From contig NW_006921547.1 in the NCBI RefSeq assembly GCF_000340215.1, positions 31,344 to 95,343 of the forward strand: DNA of 64,000 nucleotides, given 5' to 3'. Of this stretch, positions 1 to 11,689 are shown piece after piece. The position numbers were made by a program, and so were the translations under genes. The notes beneath the pieces are model-generated. The model made no database searches and was not told the DNA's origin. It saw nothing but the letters and a program-made list of their open reading frames with translations. Position 1 is the first letter of the stretch. Each line of letters starts with the position of its first letter. The DNA is from Pseudocercospora fijiensis CIRAD86. Taxonomy: Eukaryota > Ascomycota > Dothideomycetes > Mycosphaerellales > Mycosphaerellaceae.

Positions 1-1047
1 CTCTTATCGATCTTAGATAATAGTACGCGCGTTCTTTATATATAAGATACCTCCTTTCTATAGACTAGATCTCTTCTACAGATTACGAGCCCTTCTAGCC
101 TCTATTATAATAGTAGTATTATTTAGTTTATCGATCGCTTCTATCCCTTAGGAAGCCGTAGCTTTAAGTAGCTTAGTTAATAGCTTACGTATCGAGTCTA
201 GTATATTCTATTTAAGCAACGCTAAAGCGAAGCGATTATAAGACCTTATACTACGTAGTATATTAAGTATATTCGGTGCCGCTACCGATTAAGGTTCTAG
301 AGTAATCTATCTCTTAAGAGAGCGAAGAGACTCGATCTAAGTACGAAACTTAATACAAATAACCTCCGGATAAAATAGATATAGTCCTAAGTTATTAAAG
401 GACGATATAATAGTGCCCTTCTTTAATACCTACAATCGGAAGTGCTTAAAGTCTACTAGAAACTCGAGCTTATTATAATCTATATAGCTAGTCCGAATAG
501 CTAAATCTACGGCTTCGGAGTGCTAGTATTTATAAGGCTAGAATACTACTATATCTAGAGGCTATAAGATAGTAGAAGTATATAACGGTAGTACGAACAA
601 TGTAATACTATTAGCGTCGTAATATTTTATAAATTCCTTAGTTCTATACGATTAGTAGCCGTCGAGAAGTAGAAGCCGGAAGCTACTAGTTTAAGTAACC
701 TTTAAGAACCTATCGAAGTGCTATACCTACTCTAGCGATAGAATATTGTTTATATAACTTAAATCGCTTACTCTAACTAGTGTATTATTATCTAAGTGTT
801 AAAACTATATATTTAGGTATGTTTTACCTTATAGAATAAGTATTAGAGGCACTATAGACCTAGTAGCGCTAATAGCTTTAATAACTGTTAGAGACTCGCG
901 AATATTAGCTATAGGTAGGAAGTTACGCCTCTTTAGATACTATATAAGTACCTACTAGGCTCTCGCTATACTAATACGGAAGCCTATCTTGTCTATATTC
1001 TATATATCCGATAGTAATATACTATATTCTATATAGATCTAGCAGTA
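1..1047 (-). pseudogene. Fot1/pogo-like transposase, C-terminal part (split by Gypsy-1)
   Basis: Tc1/mariner-superfamily (Fot1/pogo branch) DDE transposase, which cuts and pastes its element at TA dinucleotides. Read on the minus strand through TAG/TAA stops, this part gives 'NIDKIGFRISI' near 968-1000 (first catalytic Asp), 'LLLLDG' near 660-680 (second Asp), then 'EFIKYYDANSI', 'LDIVVF' and 'SSFNNLGLY', the usual C-terminal order of Fot1 proteins. His codons before and after the second Asp now read Tyr. The left end lies outside the window, so no terminal inverted repeat can be seen. The N-terminal half continues at 7838 beyond the inserted Gypsy-1, with no codons apparently lost apart from the 5-bp duplication. 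The gene is dead, with stops every few tens of codons. The family call is firm. Confidence 0.85.
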
Positions 1048-1052
1048 CCGAG
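1048..1052. repeat. Target-site duplication of Gypsy-1, left copy (ccgag)
   Basis: The five bases ccgag lie directly before the LTR start and again at 7833-7837 directly after the other LTR. A 5-bp duplication is normal for Ty3/Gypsy integrases. It shows that Gypsy-1 inserted as one event into the Fot1-like gene. Confidence 0.9.
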
Positions 1053-1239
1053 TATTACGGGTAAGTAACGCGTACGTAGATACTAGATATAAGACTTAAT
1101 AGGTTCGATAAAGAGCTAAGTCTATCTACGTAAATCCGAATAGTTGTATATAGTACGCTAAGCGCTAAGCGGTAGGTTAGAGTCGCGTAGGCCGAATACC
1201 TAAGGCTAGCGTATTCTACCTAGGGCGTAGCCCTTTATA
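1053..1239 (-). repeat. Gypsy-1 LTR, left (3' LTR of the element)
   Basis: 187 bp, starting tattac and ending tata on the plus strand (ancestrally tgttac...taca, changed by RIP). It matches 7646-7832, 38148-38334 and 49663-49849 almost base for base. It differs from its partner LTR at about ten positions, mostly C/T or G/A. Confidence 0.93.
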
Positions 1240-1270
1240 TTACCCCCGTCCTCCTCCCCTTTCTTAGTAG
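1240..1270 (-). other. Polypurine tract of Gypsy-1
   Basis: On the minus strand a run rich in G and A (aaaggggaggaggacggggg) lies next to the left LTR, at the expected site for plus-strand priming of a minus-oriented element. The equivalent tract of Gypsy-2 is at 38335-38360. Confidence 0.7.
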
Positions 1271-1628
1271 AGATATAAAGCCTATCGTAGTTTCTAGCGC
1301 TATTACTTTATCTATTAGATCTACGCTTATCTAAGCTTTCTAAAGTAACGCGCTCGTAGTTTCCTCCTTTGCGGTTAGGGTTTCCGCTACTTTCTAGTTA
1401 GGGTTGCTATATCCTAGGTTTTAAGAACTATAACTTTCTTCGCGACTACTAAACCGCGCTCTTTTACCTACTTACCGCTTTCTAAAACGCGCTATAACTA
1501 TCCTTTTAAACGCTTTACTTATATTCGTACCTTCCTTTACTTTTACGACCTTTACTTATATATCGCTTTCTAGGAGTATTAATATTTTCCTCTTCTTCCT
1601 CTTCTTCTTCTTTTCTTTATATATACCC

Positions 1629-1670
<42 letters not shown>
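1629..1670. repeat. (CTA)14 microsatellite in Gypsy-1
   Basis: Uninterrupted CTA units, 42 bases long, between the chromodomain region and the 3' LTR of Gypsy-1. The same site in Gypsy-2 (43548-43697) holds 50 units. Confidence 0.95.
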
Positions 1671-2599
1671 TAGTAAGTCCCTCCCTATCTTCCGCGATTT
1701 CCTTCGTAAAATTAACTTATCTTAGATAGCTCCTCGAATCTACTATATTAGTTACTATAACTCTAGCGAGGACTACGCCGATTAATCTATAAGGTATCCG
1801 CCTTATTTATTATAGGGTTCGCTAACTTTTCCTAAGCCTACTAGCTCGAGGGCCTATACTAATTACGCTCGTAAGAGAATCGCTTACGCCTTACTATAAG
1901 TTATCGCGATTCCTATACTAAAACCCTCGCTAACTATTTAGTCCTTAAATAGCTTACGTAGCTTACGCTAGCTATACCCGCGCGACCTATAGTACGGTCG
2001 CTAATAAGTACTCCGACCTTCTTAAGGTTCTTAAGGAATAGGAAGCCTTAAAGTCTCTCTAGCCGTAGGGATTATTATCTAGGTAAGTTTTCCCGTTTAC
2101 TACGATAAAGCCCTCGCTAACCTTTTCTTTTAGCGCTATAGCCTTAGAGGTAACGAACACCGTCGCTAATATTATAGCTTAATAGACTTAGACGTAAGTT
2201 CCTTTCCTATCTATCGATTTCCTCTCGCTAATCTCTTTTTTTAGGAGGGTTCCTACCGCTCTTCGGCTTAGGAATAATTGTAAAGGCCCGGCGGAGTAGG
2301 CGGCTGCTTAATAAGGGTTCCCGTAGGTTTTCTAGTAGGCTCTAGGTAGTTCTAGAGGTATTATTATTATTATTATTTTTCTATCCTAAGAGGACCTCTT
2401 AATTTCGGGTAGAGACCTAATACTTACTTATAAATACCTAAATAAGATCCTTTTCTACTCCTATATTATATCTCCTTCTCTAAATCTCTCTAGTAAACTA
2501 TAATAGTCCTTAAATAAAAACTAATAAGTTAGTAAAAACTCTAAGGGTTAGTAAAATCCGTAAAATCTATAAACTAATAATCGTTACTTTATAGGAAAA

Positions 2600-5500
2600 C
2601 TCTAGGTTACCGCTTTATTTCTTTCGCTTCCCTCTCTTCTCCTAGACTCCTAAAGGTCTACCGTTCGTCTCGATTTGTCTATATTTCGCTTCGAAGTCGT
2701 CTAGCGCTAAGGTATCTCTAATATAATCTAGGGGTTCTTATATAGGTTTATAGTAACTACTCTATTTTACGAGCGCTTCTCGACCTCTATTCTATTTTCT
2801 TTTCTAGATATATAGGATTTCTTCGACCTACTATTCTTTATATATTTCGAATAAAATAGGGTTCGGCTATTTATCGTCGATTTCCTACCCTAGTAGGGGG
2901 TCTCTACCCGCTAGTCTTAGGAGGTCGGTATAGAATACCGGGTAAATATTACTAGGTATCCTAGTAAGTTATACAAATATAGGTAATAGTACCTCTTCGA
3001 CTATATACTTAGCGTATCTCGAGTCGAGGCTCTTCTTTAGTCTATCGGCTTAGTAATTCCTTAGGTCGAGCTAGACCTTATCTCCGATACGATATACTAG
3101 CGCCGGTATTCTAGTTTTATTTGTACTATCCTCCTATTTTTACGCTACTTCCGCTATCTATACTTAGTATAGGTCCGAGATCTTCTTAATCTTATTTATA
3201 AACTCCTCCGCTCTTTTCGCTATAGTTAACCGCTAGTCGATAGCTAGGTCCTCTTCTAGCGTAATAGATAAAGTAGACTCGTAACCGTAAGTCGCGAAGA
3301 AAGAGCTTATTCCTAATCCCGCTTAGTATCTCTTATTAAACGCTAGTTCCGCCGTAGGAAGCTATTAGTTCTAGTCGGACTATATTTAGTTAATATAGTT
3401 ACGTAGGTAAGCCTATATATCTTAATTTATACGCTCCGGACCTCCGTCGGTTTATAGGTAGTAAGCGGAGCTTAACCTCTACTTTACGCTAAGTAGTCGA
3501 TATATCTCCCTCTAGAAAGTACTTGTCTAATTCGTATCTCTATCGCTAGTAATAGCTCGAGGTAGTCCGTAATATCTAACCTAGTATTTTGGGAATAAAA
3601 CTACGTATTCCTCCGCTTTTGTAGAGAGATTACCGATAAGGGCAATCTATTTACTAAGGCGGTCTTTATTTACCTAAAGATATCGGTTCCTATTAGACTC
3701 CGGTAAGTTAGTTATAAAGTCTATCGAGATTTCCTAGAAGAAACGGTCGGGTACTAGTAGTAGTTTTAGGAGGCTATATTTATTTTCTTTCTATACTTTA
3801 TTACGTCTATAATAGTTATAATTCCGTAGGAATTGTCGTATATATTTTAACTATAGCGGCTAGCAGAAGTCGCGACCTAGTATAAAAGTAGTAGAATCCC
3901 GGCCTAGGTAACCGTAGAGTAGTAAGTTATAGATCGACTAGATAATCTTTATACGAAGTATATCCTACTAAAGTTCTTTAGTCCCTATATCCTTATATTC
4001 GACCTCTATCGTAGCTAGGGCTCCTAGAACCTAGAGCTTGCTACGGTAGCGTAGGAACCCCTTAGGGTCTATTATATAATCTCCGATTTAAATCTTTACC
4101 TTAATTTCTAGCTATAATATCCTAGATCCCTTATAGACTTTCTATAATACCGTCTAGTATATTATATCTTTCTCGATAATATCCTTCTACATATCGTTTA
4201 TTTCTAGATCCTAGAATAGTTTAGCGCCTTCCGCCGGGGACTACGCGAGTTCCGTCTCGTTTATAAGTAAAGATAATAGGCTTACCTCGGATATATATAG
4301 GAAGTTACTAATCGTAGCGCTAGAAATTTTTACGTTTTCTAGCTAGTTTAGAAAGAGGTCTAGTTCTAGAAACCTTCGGAATCTCGAAAGCTTATCGTCT
4401 TAGCCTAACATATCCTATTCCCTCTTTAATAAGATATCTAGTAGAATAGCCTCGACTCCCGGTCGGTAGACTAGGGTAAACGAATACTTAGCTAGTTCTT
4501 CCTACTATCGGATCTATCTCTTAGATAGCTAACGCTTTACTATAAAGTATTCTAGGTTCTTATAGTCTGTCTAAATCGTAAAGAGACTATACGACTTTAG
4601 CTCGGAGTCCTAAAACTTAATACTAGATACGACTACGAGTATCTCCTTATCGTAGATATCGTAGTTAATCTCCGCTTTATTTAGTTTCTTTAAAAAGAAG
4701 CCTACCGGTCGTCGGATCCTAGCCTTTTTTTTAGATAAGGGCGCCTCTAATCGCGAACCCGCTATAATCCGTTTCGAGGAAAATAGGAAGAAACGAGTCC
4801 TACTAAGTAAGTACTAGAATACGGTAGAATTTATCCTTTAGCGTTTCGAACGCCTTATTCTACTCTTCTTTCTAAGAGAATAGAGTTCCCTTACTAGTAA
4901 GCGCGGTTAATAGTACGGAGATCTTAAAGTAGTTCGGTACGAATATATAGTAATAGTTCGTAAATCCTAAGAAACGACGAACTTCCTTTTAGGTCTTAGG
5001 TACTACCTACTTTTATATAGCTTCTATCTTTTCGGAGTCGGCTAATACTTCACCTCTATTAGTATAGACGATAAATCCTAGGTACTTAATCTTTTTCTAG
5101 GCGAATTCACTTTTTTTTAAATTAAAGTAAAGGCCTCTATCCTAAAGCTTCTTAAGAACGGTCCTTACCTTATAGAAATAATCTTCCCTTGTTCTAGTTA
5201 AGTAGATTACTACGTCGTCTATATACGCTAACGCGAAATCGTTTAGATACTCCTATAGGAGAGTATTAATATACCGTTAGAACGTTACCGGGGCTTTAGA
5301 CAAACTAAACGGGTATACTAGCTACTCGAATAAACCTAGCCTAGTACGGAAGACTATCTTATACTCGTATCCTTTTACTATCCTTATCTTATAAAAGGCT
5401 AAGACTACGTTAACCTTAGTTAACTATCGGGCTTACGTTAGGTTCCTTATAGTATCTAGGATTAGTAGAAGGGGATATCTATCTTACTTTATTAGAGCGT

Positions 5501-6440
5501 TAAGCGCTCTATAGTCGTAGTAGAACCGGAGTCCTCTTCCGGATTTCTTAACGAATAGTACGGGCGCTACCGCTTTAGAGTTTGTAGGTCTTATAAACCC
5601 CTTCTTTAAGAGCTCGTTAAGCGACTTTCGTAAGACTAAAAGCTCTTATTTTAATATACTATAGAGCGGGCCCTAGGGAAGCTATAGCTAGGATCCGTCT
5701 AGTTTTTTACGGAGTTCTATTATATAATCGATACTAGGACGATAGGGCGCTAACTTATTAGCTTCCTTTTAATAAAATAGCGTAGCTATATCGCGAACCT
5801 TTAGGGATAGTTTCTTCTTTAGCTCCTCGATCGTTCGGTATTCCTTTATCTTTAGGGCCTTTTTAATATCCTCGGCGATTATCGCGGTAAGTAGGCTCTT
5901 TATAGCGTCGATCGTAGTAATATTCCTACTTATATTAAATTTATAGTAATAGCGCCCTTTTTAAACCTAATAGCTAGCCCTTCTATAGTAGTACTATCGC
6001 TTCTCGGGCGCGGTCCTAACCTTATTATATACCTTCTATAGATTCCCTAAAATAAGAGAGAAAGCTAATCCTAGTACGATATAAGTATATACCGTCTAGC
6101 GGAATCTATTAATTTCTATCTAAAAGGCGACGACTTTAATAATTTTTGTATCCTATATTATAGACGATACTCCCTTTACTTCTCGGGACTTACGGCTAAT
6201 ATAGCTAAGCCCGAGGCTTTTAGTAAGGCCTATATTAATTATAGCGTAGTACTAGTATCCTTTATTAATAAAAGTAGAAGTTCCGACGTTATTTTCGAGA
6301 ACTATATTAGTATATATAAGATTCCCGTTTATATCCTTTTTAACTTCTTCCTATTTCTTTATCTATACTCTATCTACTCTTAACTCCTAACTATAAGCGA
6401 GAGTTACTCTTTCCCTAAGTCGGAACTACTTAAGTCCGAC
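2600..6440 (-). pseudogene. Gypsy-1 pol remnant: protease, RT, RNase H, integrase, chromodomain
   Basis: Broken polyprotein frame read on the minus strand. A retropepsin-like stretch is at about 6000-6330. RT has '[15 protein letters not shown]' and 'YDYRALNAL' near 5490-5575 and the catalytic 'AYIDDVVIY' at about 5206-5235. RNase H has 'NYDIYDKE' near 4650-4690 and 'TDYKNLEYF' (His of TDHKNLEYF now Tyr) near 4560-4590. Integrase has 'ISIDFITNLPES' at about 3698-3740. The C-terminal chromodomain, at about 2690-2850, has 'VEEIL', 'EALVK.S.YYKP..EPLDY' and 'LALDDFE'; chromodomains of this class bind methylated histone H3 and target heterochromatin. Gln and Trp positions have become stops. The domain calls are strong; exact domain edges are approximate. 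Confidence 0.9.
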
Positions 6441-7620
6441 TATTCTTCTATATTTTCTAGAATAGGTTATATAGAGGCGATACTAATCTTAGTAGGCTAA
6501 ACCGCCGGTATATATAGGTAGTCGCGAATATAGTATCCGCTCGCTCTATAGCGGAAGTAGAGCCTTTTCTCTTTATATTTCTCTCTCTTTATAGAGTCGA
6601 CCTATTTAGCTCTAGGCTTCCCTACTATTTATTATTAGCCTCCGCGGTTCTTTCTATAGAAAGCGTTCGTTTAAGCGGGGTTTATAACTATATCTCTATC
6701 GGAGTCGACCTTCGGGTTTACTATAGGAGCTATATAGGGTAGGATAACGACCGTAGGGTTTACGGCCTCTTTCTTCCTTTCTTACTAGTGTTTCGAAGCC
6801 TATTTAAACTAGTCCGTCGTCTCGAGATTCGTTATAAATTGCTCGACTTCCTCTATATCGAAGTAGTAATCCTTAATTTTTAGTATAGCGGCGGTATAGG
6901 TCTTAGCCGCGTTCGAGAAGGTATTCTTTAAGTATCCGATTTTCGTATCGTCGGTCTAACGGTCTCTACCTACGCTTAGTAGGAGGCTGTCGAATTCTAG
7001 CTAATAGTCGTACTATAGTTATTCCTAAGAGTGCCTTAGGGCTTAGAGTTACTCTAGCGCCTTCGCGGCTTTATTACTATCTACGAAGACGTCCTCGAGT
7101 TACTAGAAGAAAGCCTTAGGGTCCTTTCCTTTTATAAGGCTTCGTCTTTTCTAGAAGTAGCGTATCCTAGCGCGTTCCTTTACCAGTAGGATATCGTAAA
7201 TAGTATCCTAGTAGTAATCTTCGGGGAGCTTTAGTTTTAGCCTAGAACGAACTCGGTACGAACTTCTTAGTTATAGTAGGTAGTCCTAGAACGTTATAGC
7301 CTTTCTATCCTATAATAGTAGCTTCTATTCGCGTAACGCCGTTACGTTTTAGCCGGTAGCTAAGAGGGTTTCTAGGAGTCCCTTTAGGATCTCGTTCGTA
7401 GACTAGTCTCGTATTATACTAGCTTCGGTAGACCCGGCCTAGCGAGATACTTCTATATATTAGAGCGCGGAGCGCGTAGCTTATAGCTAGGCTTCTATTA
7501 TTTATTATCTAGTATAGAGACTCTCGAAGGTACGATAAATCTCATCCCTAGTTATCTTAGGCGTAGTAGGGGTAGCGTTCCTCTAGCTAACTTACTCGGG
7601 TTCCTAATAAACCTTAGCGT
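6440..7620 (-). pseudogene. Gypsy-1 gag remnant with CCHC zinc knuckle
   Basis: Capsid-type coding region on the minus strand, upstream of pol. At about 6518-6559 the knuckle pattern CX2CX4HX4C survives only as its RIP product, 'YFRYRASGYYIRDY': both leading Cys, the His and the last Cys all read Tyr (TGC/TGT to TAC/TAT, CAC to TAC). The matching site of Gypsy-2 at about 48538-48580 has the same replacements. The capsid part is too divergent to place its start; it should begin shortly inside the right LTR at 7645. Confidence 0.8.
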
Positions 7621-7645
7621 TTCCTATAATAAAGATCGAACCTAA

Positions 7646-7832
7646 TATTATAGATAAGTAACGCGTACGTAGATACTAGATATAAGACTTAATAGATTTA
7701 ATAAAGAGCTAAGTCTATCTACGTAAATTCGAATAGTTTTATATAGTACGCTAAGCGCTAAGCGGTAGGTTAGAGTCGCGTAGGCCGAATGCCTAAGGCT
7801 AGCGCTTTCTACCTAGGGCGTAGCCCTTTATA
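7646..7832 (-). repeat. Gypsy-1 LTR, right (5' LTR of the element)
   Basis: 187 bp, partner of 1053-1239. Its plus-strand start reads tattataga where the other three family LTRs read tattacggg. It is followed at 7833-7837 by the ccgag target duplication. Confidence 0.93.
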
Positions 7833-7837
7833 CCGAG

Positions 7838-8345
7838 TAAACTACTACTATATATCTCCTTCCTTATAAGTAGCGGCTCTAGCCGTATCTAACGGTATAG
7901 TCTTTACTCTCTACTACTAAGGAGGAGCCCCTTTCCCTCTTTCTATCGATATACCTATAAGGAAGACACTATTAGTAGTAGTAAGGTCGGATTGTCGTAG
8001 TATCGAGCGAGAATTAAGTTAGTAGTAACTAATAACTAGCGTAGGCGCGTAGATATACTAATTTAATTATAGCGCTTTAAATACTAGACTATCGCGGCCT
8101 TTTAGACCTTATTACGCTTGCGATAACTTAACTTCCGCGTAGATTTAGAAGGAAGGCCTTAAATACGATATCGTAGTTATTAGTATAGTACCTTAAAGAA
8201 TTTAGCTACTTTAGTTAACTTTAGAGCTATCTCCTATTTAGTAAGCTACTCTATTACTTATATAATACGATCTTCTTCCTCGAGATAAGACGATTTAATA
8301 TAGCGCGTAAAAGAGCTTAGAAATACGAGGAAATACGTCGATAAT
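7838..8345 (-). pseudogene. Fot1/pogo-like transposase, N-terminal part
   Basis: Continuation of the transposase interrupted at 1047. Minus-strand reading gives 'YLEEEDRII', 'EIALKLTKVAKFF', 'STRKLSYRKRNK', 'LRQLLVTTNLILA' and 'IVSSL.VYR', the helix-turn-helix (CENP-B-like) DNA-binding order of Fot1 proteins. It ends in 'EIYSSSLL', directly before the Gypsy-1 duplication. The start codon is not preserved; the likely start is near 8340. Sequence to about 8700 is probably the untranslated and terminal-repeat part of the element, but I could not find its inverted repeat. Confidence 0.75.
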
Positions 8346-9609
8346 ATAATAGTCTAAGGATATTATTACTAGGCTGCAATTATTACTAACCTATCGACTA
8401 CCGGCTACGTAGGTAGCTATAGCCGAGGAACGAGGATATAACGTAACCGAGTAAGGGTAGGTACTACGAATATACTAGCTAGAAACGTTAGACTAGACCC
8501 TATACCTACGGAAGGCTAGGATACGTAGTTATTCTAGACGCTAACTATTTCGCAAGCTAGATAAAAAACATACTAATCGTACTTTATACTTTTTCGTCTA
8601 GGTCCTAAGTATAGCTTTACTAATAGTTTTCCTAGAACTCTTTTTTATAACTTACCTATAACTCTAACTAACTCTAAGTCTCCCTTATTCTAAGGTATAT
8701 AGTAGTAGGGAATATAGGCGTAATAGGCTATCTTTCTAAATCTATAGTTAATATATCGGTTTAAATTATTCGAAACGGTTCGTTTATCGGTCGGATTAGT
8801 CGTTGCCCGTTAATTGATATCGATAGAATCGCGTATTATCGAGATTTTTTTACCTACTATCGTAATTCTTTAAAACTATTAATAGATATAGATAGAGATT
8901 TTTTTATAGACTAGAGATTTTAGATTTATCTATAGGTATATAGTAGTTCTAGTTTCCGCGTTAGTAAATGTTATATAGGCGTATATTAACTTAAGGATAT
9001 AATTTACAATTAAATAGATAATATAGATAGTATCGGAATATCTAGTAGTAGCTATAGAGTAGAGAGATCGTAGGCAAATCGTATATCTAACTAACTAGTA
9101 ATATCCGTCGCTTTATTATATAGTAAATAAAAAAAATTCAACTAATACTTAATAATATATAACTAGTTAGTCTACTAACTAAAAAAACCAATTCGAGCGA
9201 TTCTTAATAGTATATTAAGTAGAGATTAATAAAAGATATCTTAAGAGCTTATAGTAGCTACTATACTCTATCTTCTTAGAAAGCAGATCTGTAACTATCT
9301 TAAATTATAAGAAATTTAAAAAAAAGAACAAGAACCTCTAAGAAAACTTAGTAGTATACTGTTACTTTACTAAAGAACTTTAGTATTAATAGTATAGCTT
9401 CTATTAGAACCTAAGTATTATATACTATAATAATACCTATCGTACTATCTTTATAGTATTTTATATATATTATACTACTACTCTTACTTATAGCTATTTC
9501 TTTTCGTTATTCTTAGTCTCCGCTATCTACTATCGCCTGTCCCCGACTCCGTCGAATTTTTTTTATATATATTAGCTCCTTCTTATAGATATTAAGACTA
9601 TAAGCCTAG
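8346..9609. other. Unassigned AT-rich stretch between Fot1-like element and DIRS copy 1
   Basis: No frame or RNA gene recognised. About 8750-8980 shows weak similarity to the LTR-like repeat copies at 18260-18480 (shared pieces such as cgtattatcgagat and tctataggtat). The part from about 9440 onward resembles the leader of DIRS copy 2 at 28050-28190, so it probably belongs to DIRS copy 1. The rest is TpA-rich with nothing that I can name. Confidence 0.4.
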
Positions 9610-11500
9610 CCTAGATAAAATAGGGAGTCGCGATAGTCCGAGTTTATAAAAAGGGAGATATAGTAAGGTTAGTATAGCGCGATAGGCCGTCTATATTAGC
9701 GATAGCGGCGCTATCCTTAATAGATTTATCGAAAATAATATAGTTATTTAATTGTTTAGACAGTCCGTAGAATAGTTAGAGTCTAAAGAAGATATAGCGC
9801 TATTTAATAATAGTAGTCTATTATCTATTAAGTTTAATACTAGAGGCTAGAATAACGGATAAGGCATTAACAATAGACTACCCTATTTATACTATAGTTT
9901 AGCTTTACTAGTTTTATACGTAGACTTAGTAACAATAGCTACTATTATAAACGGCCTCTCTATAGCCTACTTAACTAATACTAGTTCTATTTTAATCTTC
10001 TTCTTAATAGAATTTTACTAAATAAAATAGCTAGAATAACGACAAGCTTAATATAGAAGGGCTTTTGAAATATCCTAGAAATAAAGCTATAGAGAGAGAG
10101 ATATTAAACTAGTATATAGGAAGTTAGGTAGTATTAAAGCAAAAGACCCTACTACTACTATAGTAACTGCCCTAGTAACCGTTAGAATAGCCGTTACAAG
10201 AGTAAATTTTACAAGGTTAGGGTAGTCTCTTTATCCTACTAAAGTATCTAGTAATATTTCGGATAGGATATAACGCTCTATTAAAGACTCGATCGATTCT
10301 ATAGTCGACTACCTCTATATTAGCACTATTCGTACTAATATATTCGATAGCGAGGACCTTACTAAACTATTACTAGAGCGGAAACGCTTAGTAAATACGT
10401 TAGGAAGTAGAATAGTTAGATAATACAATACTACTATAGATAAGGCTATTAAGGTTAGGCTTAGTATACTAAAAGCCTCTTTACTATTAGTAGTTATATA
10501 AACAAGATACTTTAAACTATTAAAGTTCTGTCTTTTCCTAATATACTACCGTAACTACTACGGTATATACGGCTTAGTCCTTTTTAGGATACTTAGTTTA
10601 TTTAAGTAATACTAGACTTTAGCTATAGCTATAAATAGTTAGTAGTACGAGAAGTCTCCTAAAATACTTAATAGAAGGCTTAATTAAAGGGCTACTTTAA
10701 CCCCTATTTCTAGAAAATTAGAGATAGAGTTACTAGAGGCCGTATTATTCCCGTTCGTAAGAAAGTTAACTATTAGCGATCCTAAACCCCTCTCTCGGCG
10801 CTACTAAGCCTAAGAAAGAGACCGGATTGAATATAAACGCCGGATACGCTATTTAGAAAGTAGAAGGATCGATAATAAGAAGAATACTTTAGTATATCTT
10901 ACCTATACTAGATAGAATAGTAGCTATACAAAGTAGTATAGGTATAATAGTATAGAAAGAGAGGAAGGATATACTAATAGATATTTTTATAAGTATAAAT
11001 ATAGTAAGTACTCGACGGAACGGTAACCTTATAACCTATAGAATAGGTTCTATAAGTAAACTAGTTTCGATAAAGTATACTTACTAAGGAAATAATAATA
11101 GCTAGCGCCGCCGTTACTAATTATAGATAACAAGGCGCCTATAGACTATAAATAGACAATCCTATAGCAGCAATTATCTTTCTAGAACTAACCTAATACT
11201 AGCGGCGTATAGCTAAATATGCTTCTTAATTATAATATCTACCCAGTAATAACGTTTATACCTTCTATCTAAACCCCGCTAAAGCCGGATACGTAGAAAT
11301 TGCTACTTTAGGCATACCTAGGCAATATTACTATAATACTATACTATTTTGTCCTATATACTAAGGATATTAAAAATAAAGATATTATATTACGTAGATA
11401 TAGCCGATATAAATCGCGCTATTCTAAATTATATAACGATGCCTTAGCTAACTTAGATCCTACTAGGATTACCTCTTATCTAATAGAAGAACTAAGCAAA
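9610..11500 (+). pseudogene. DIRS copy 1, gag-like N-terminal region
   Basis: Frame starting near 'GSRDSPSL' and running about 630 codons. I do not recognise the fold. Conserved between the two copies are 'AYISDSGAILN', 'IKDSIDSIVDY', 'FDSEDLTKLLLER' and 'RYNSIEREEG'. In copy 2 the segment equivalent to about 10880-11060 keeps a Cys, and many Tyr there could be RIP products of Cys/His, so it may once have been a zinc-binding module. By position before RT it should be the structural (gag-like) protein. The function is inferred from position only. Confidence 0.5.
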
Positions 11501-11689
11501 GGTAGCATTACTAATATATAGGCCGCTAATAGATATTGCCTCTCGTTTTACTTTAAGGTTTAGTATCTAAATATAATAGTAGCCTCTATAGCCTATCTAA
11601 CCTAGAGGACTCCTCTACTAATAACTTAACTAATAGGGCTTATAGAGCACTAGGATATACTCTATTTAGGAAAGTAGTAAGTATAGCCC

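Larger units (their letters stand above)
1053..7832 (-). mobile_element. Gypsy-1: RIP-mutated chromodomain Ty3/Gypsy retrotransposon
   Basis: Complete 6.8-kb LTR retrotransposon on the minus strand, with 187-bp LTRs at both ends and a ccgag target duplication. Domain order from the right: gag with a CCHC knuckle, protease, reverse transcriptase, RNase H, integrase, chromodomain. This is the chromovirus arrangement found in fungal elements of the MAGGY type. A purine-rich tract (minus strand) precedes the left LTR, and a likely primer site follows the right LTR (minus strand 'taggttcga', probably from tgggttcga). All coding frames are interrupted by TAG/TAA. Gypsy-2 at 38148-49849 is a second copy of the same family. 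Confidence 0.93.
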
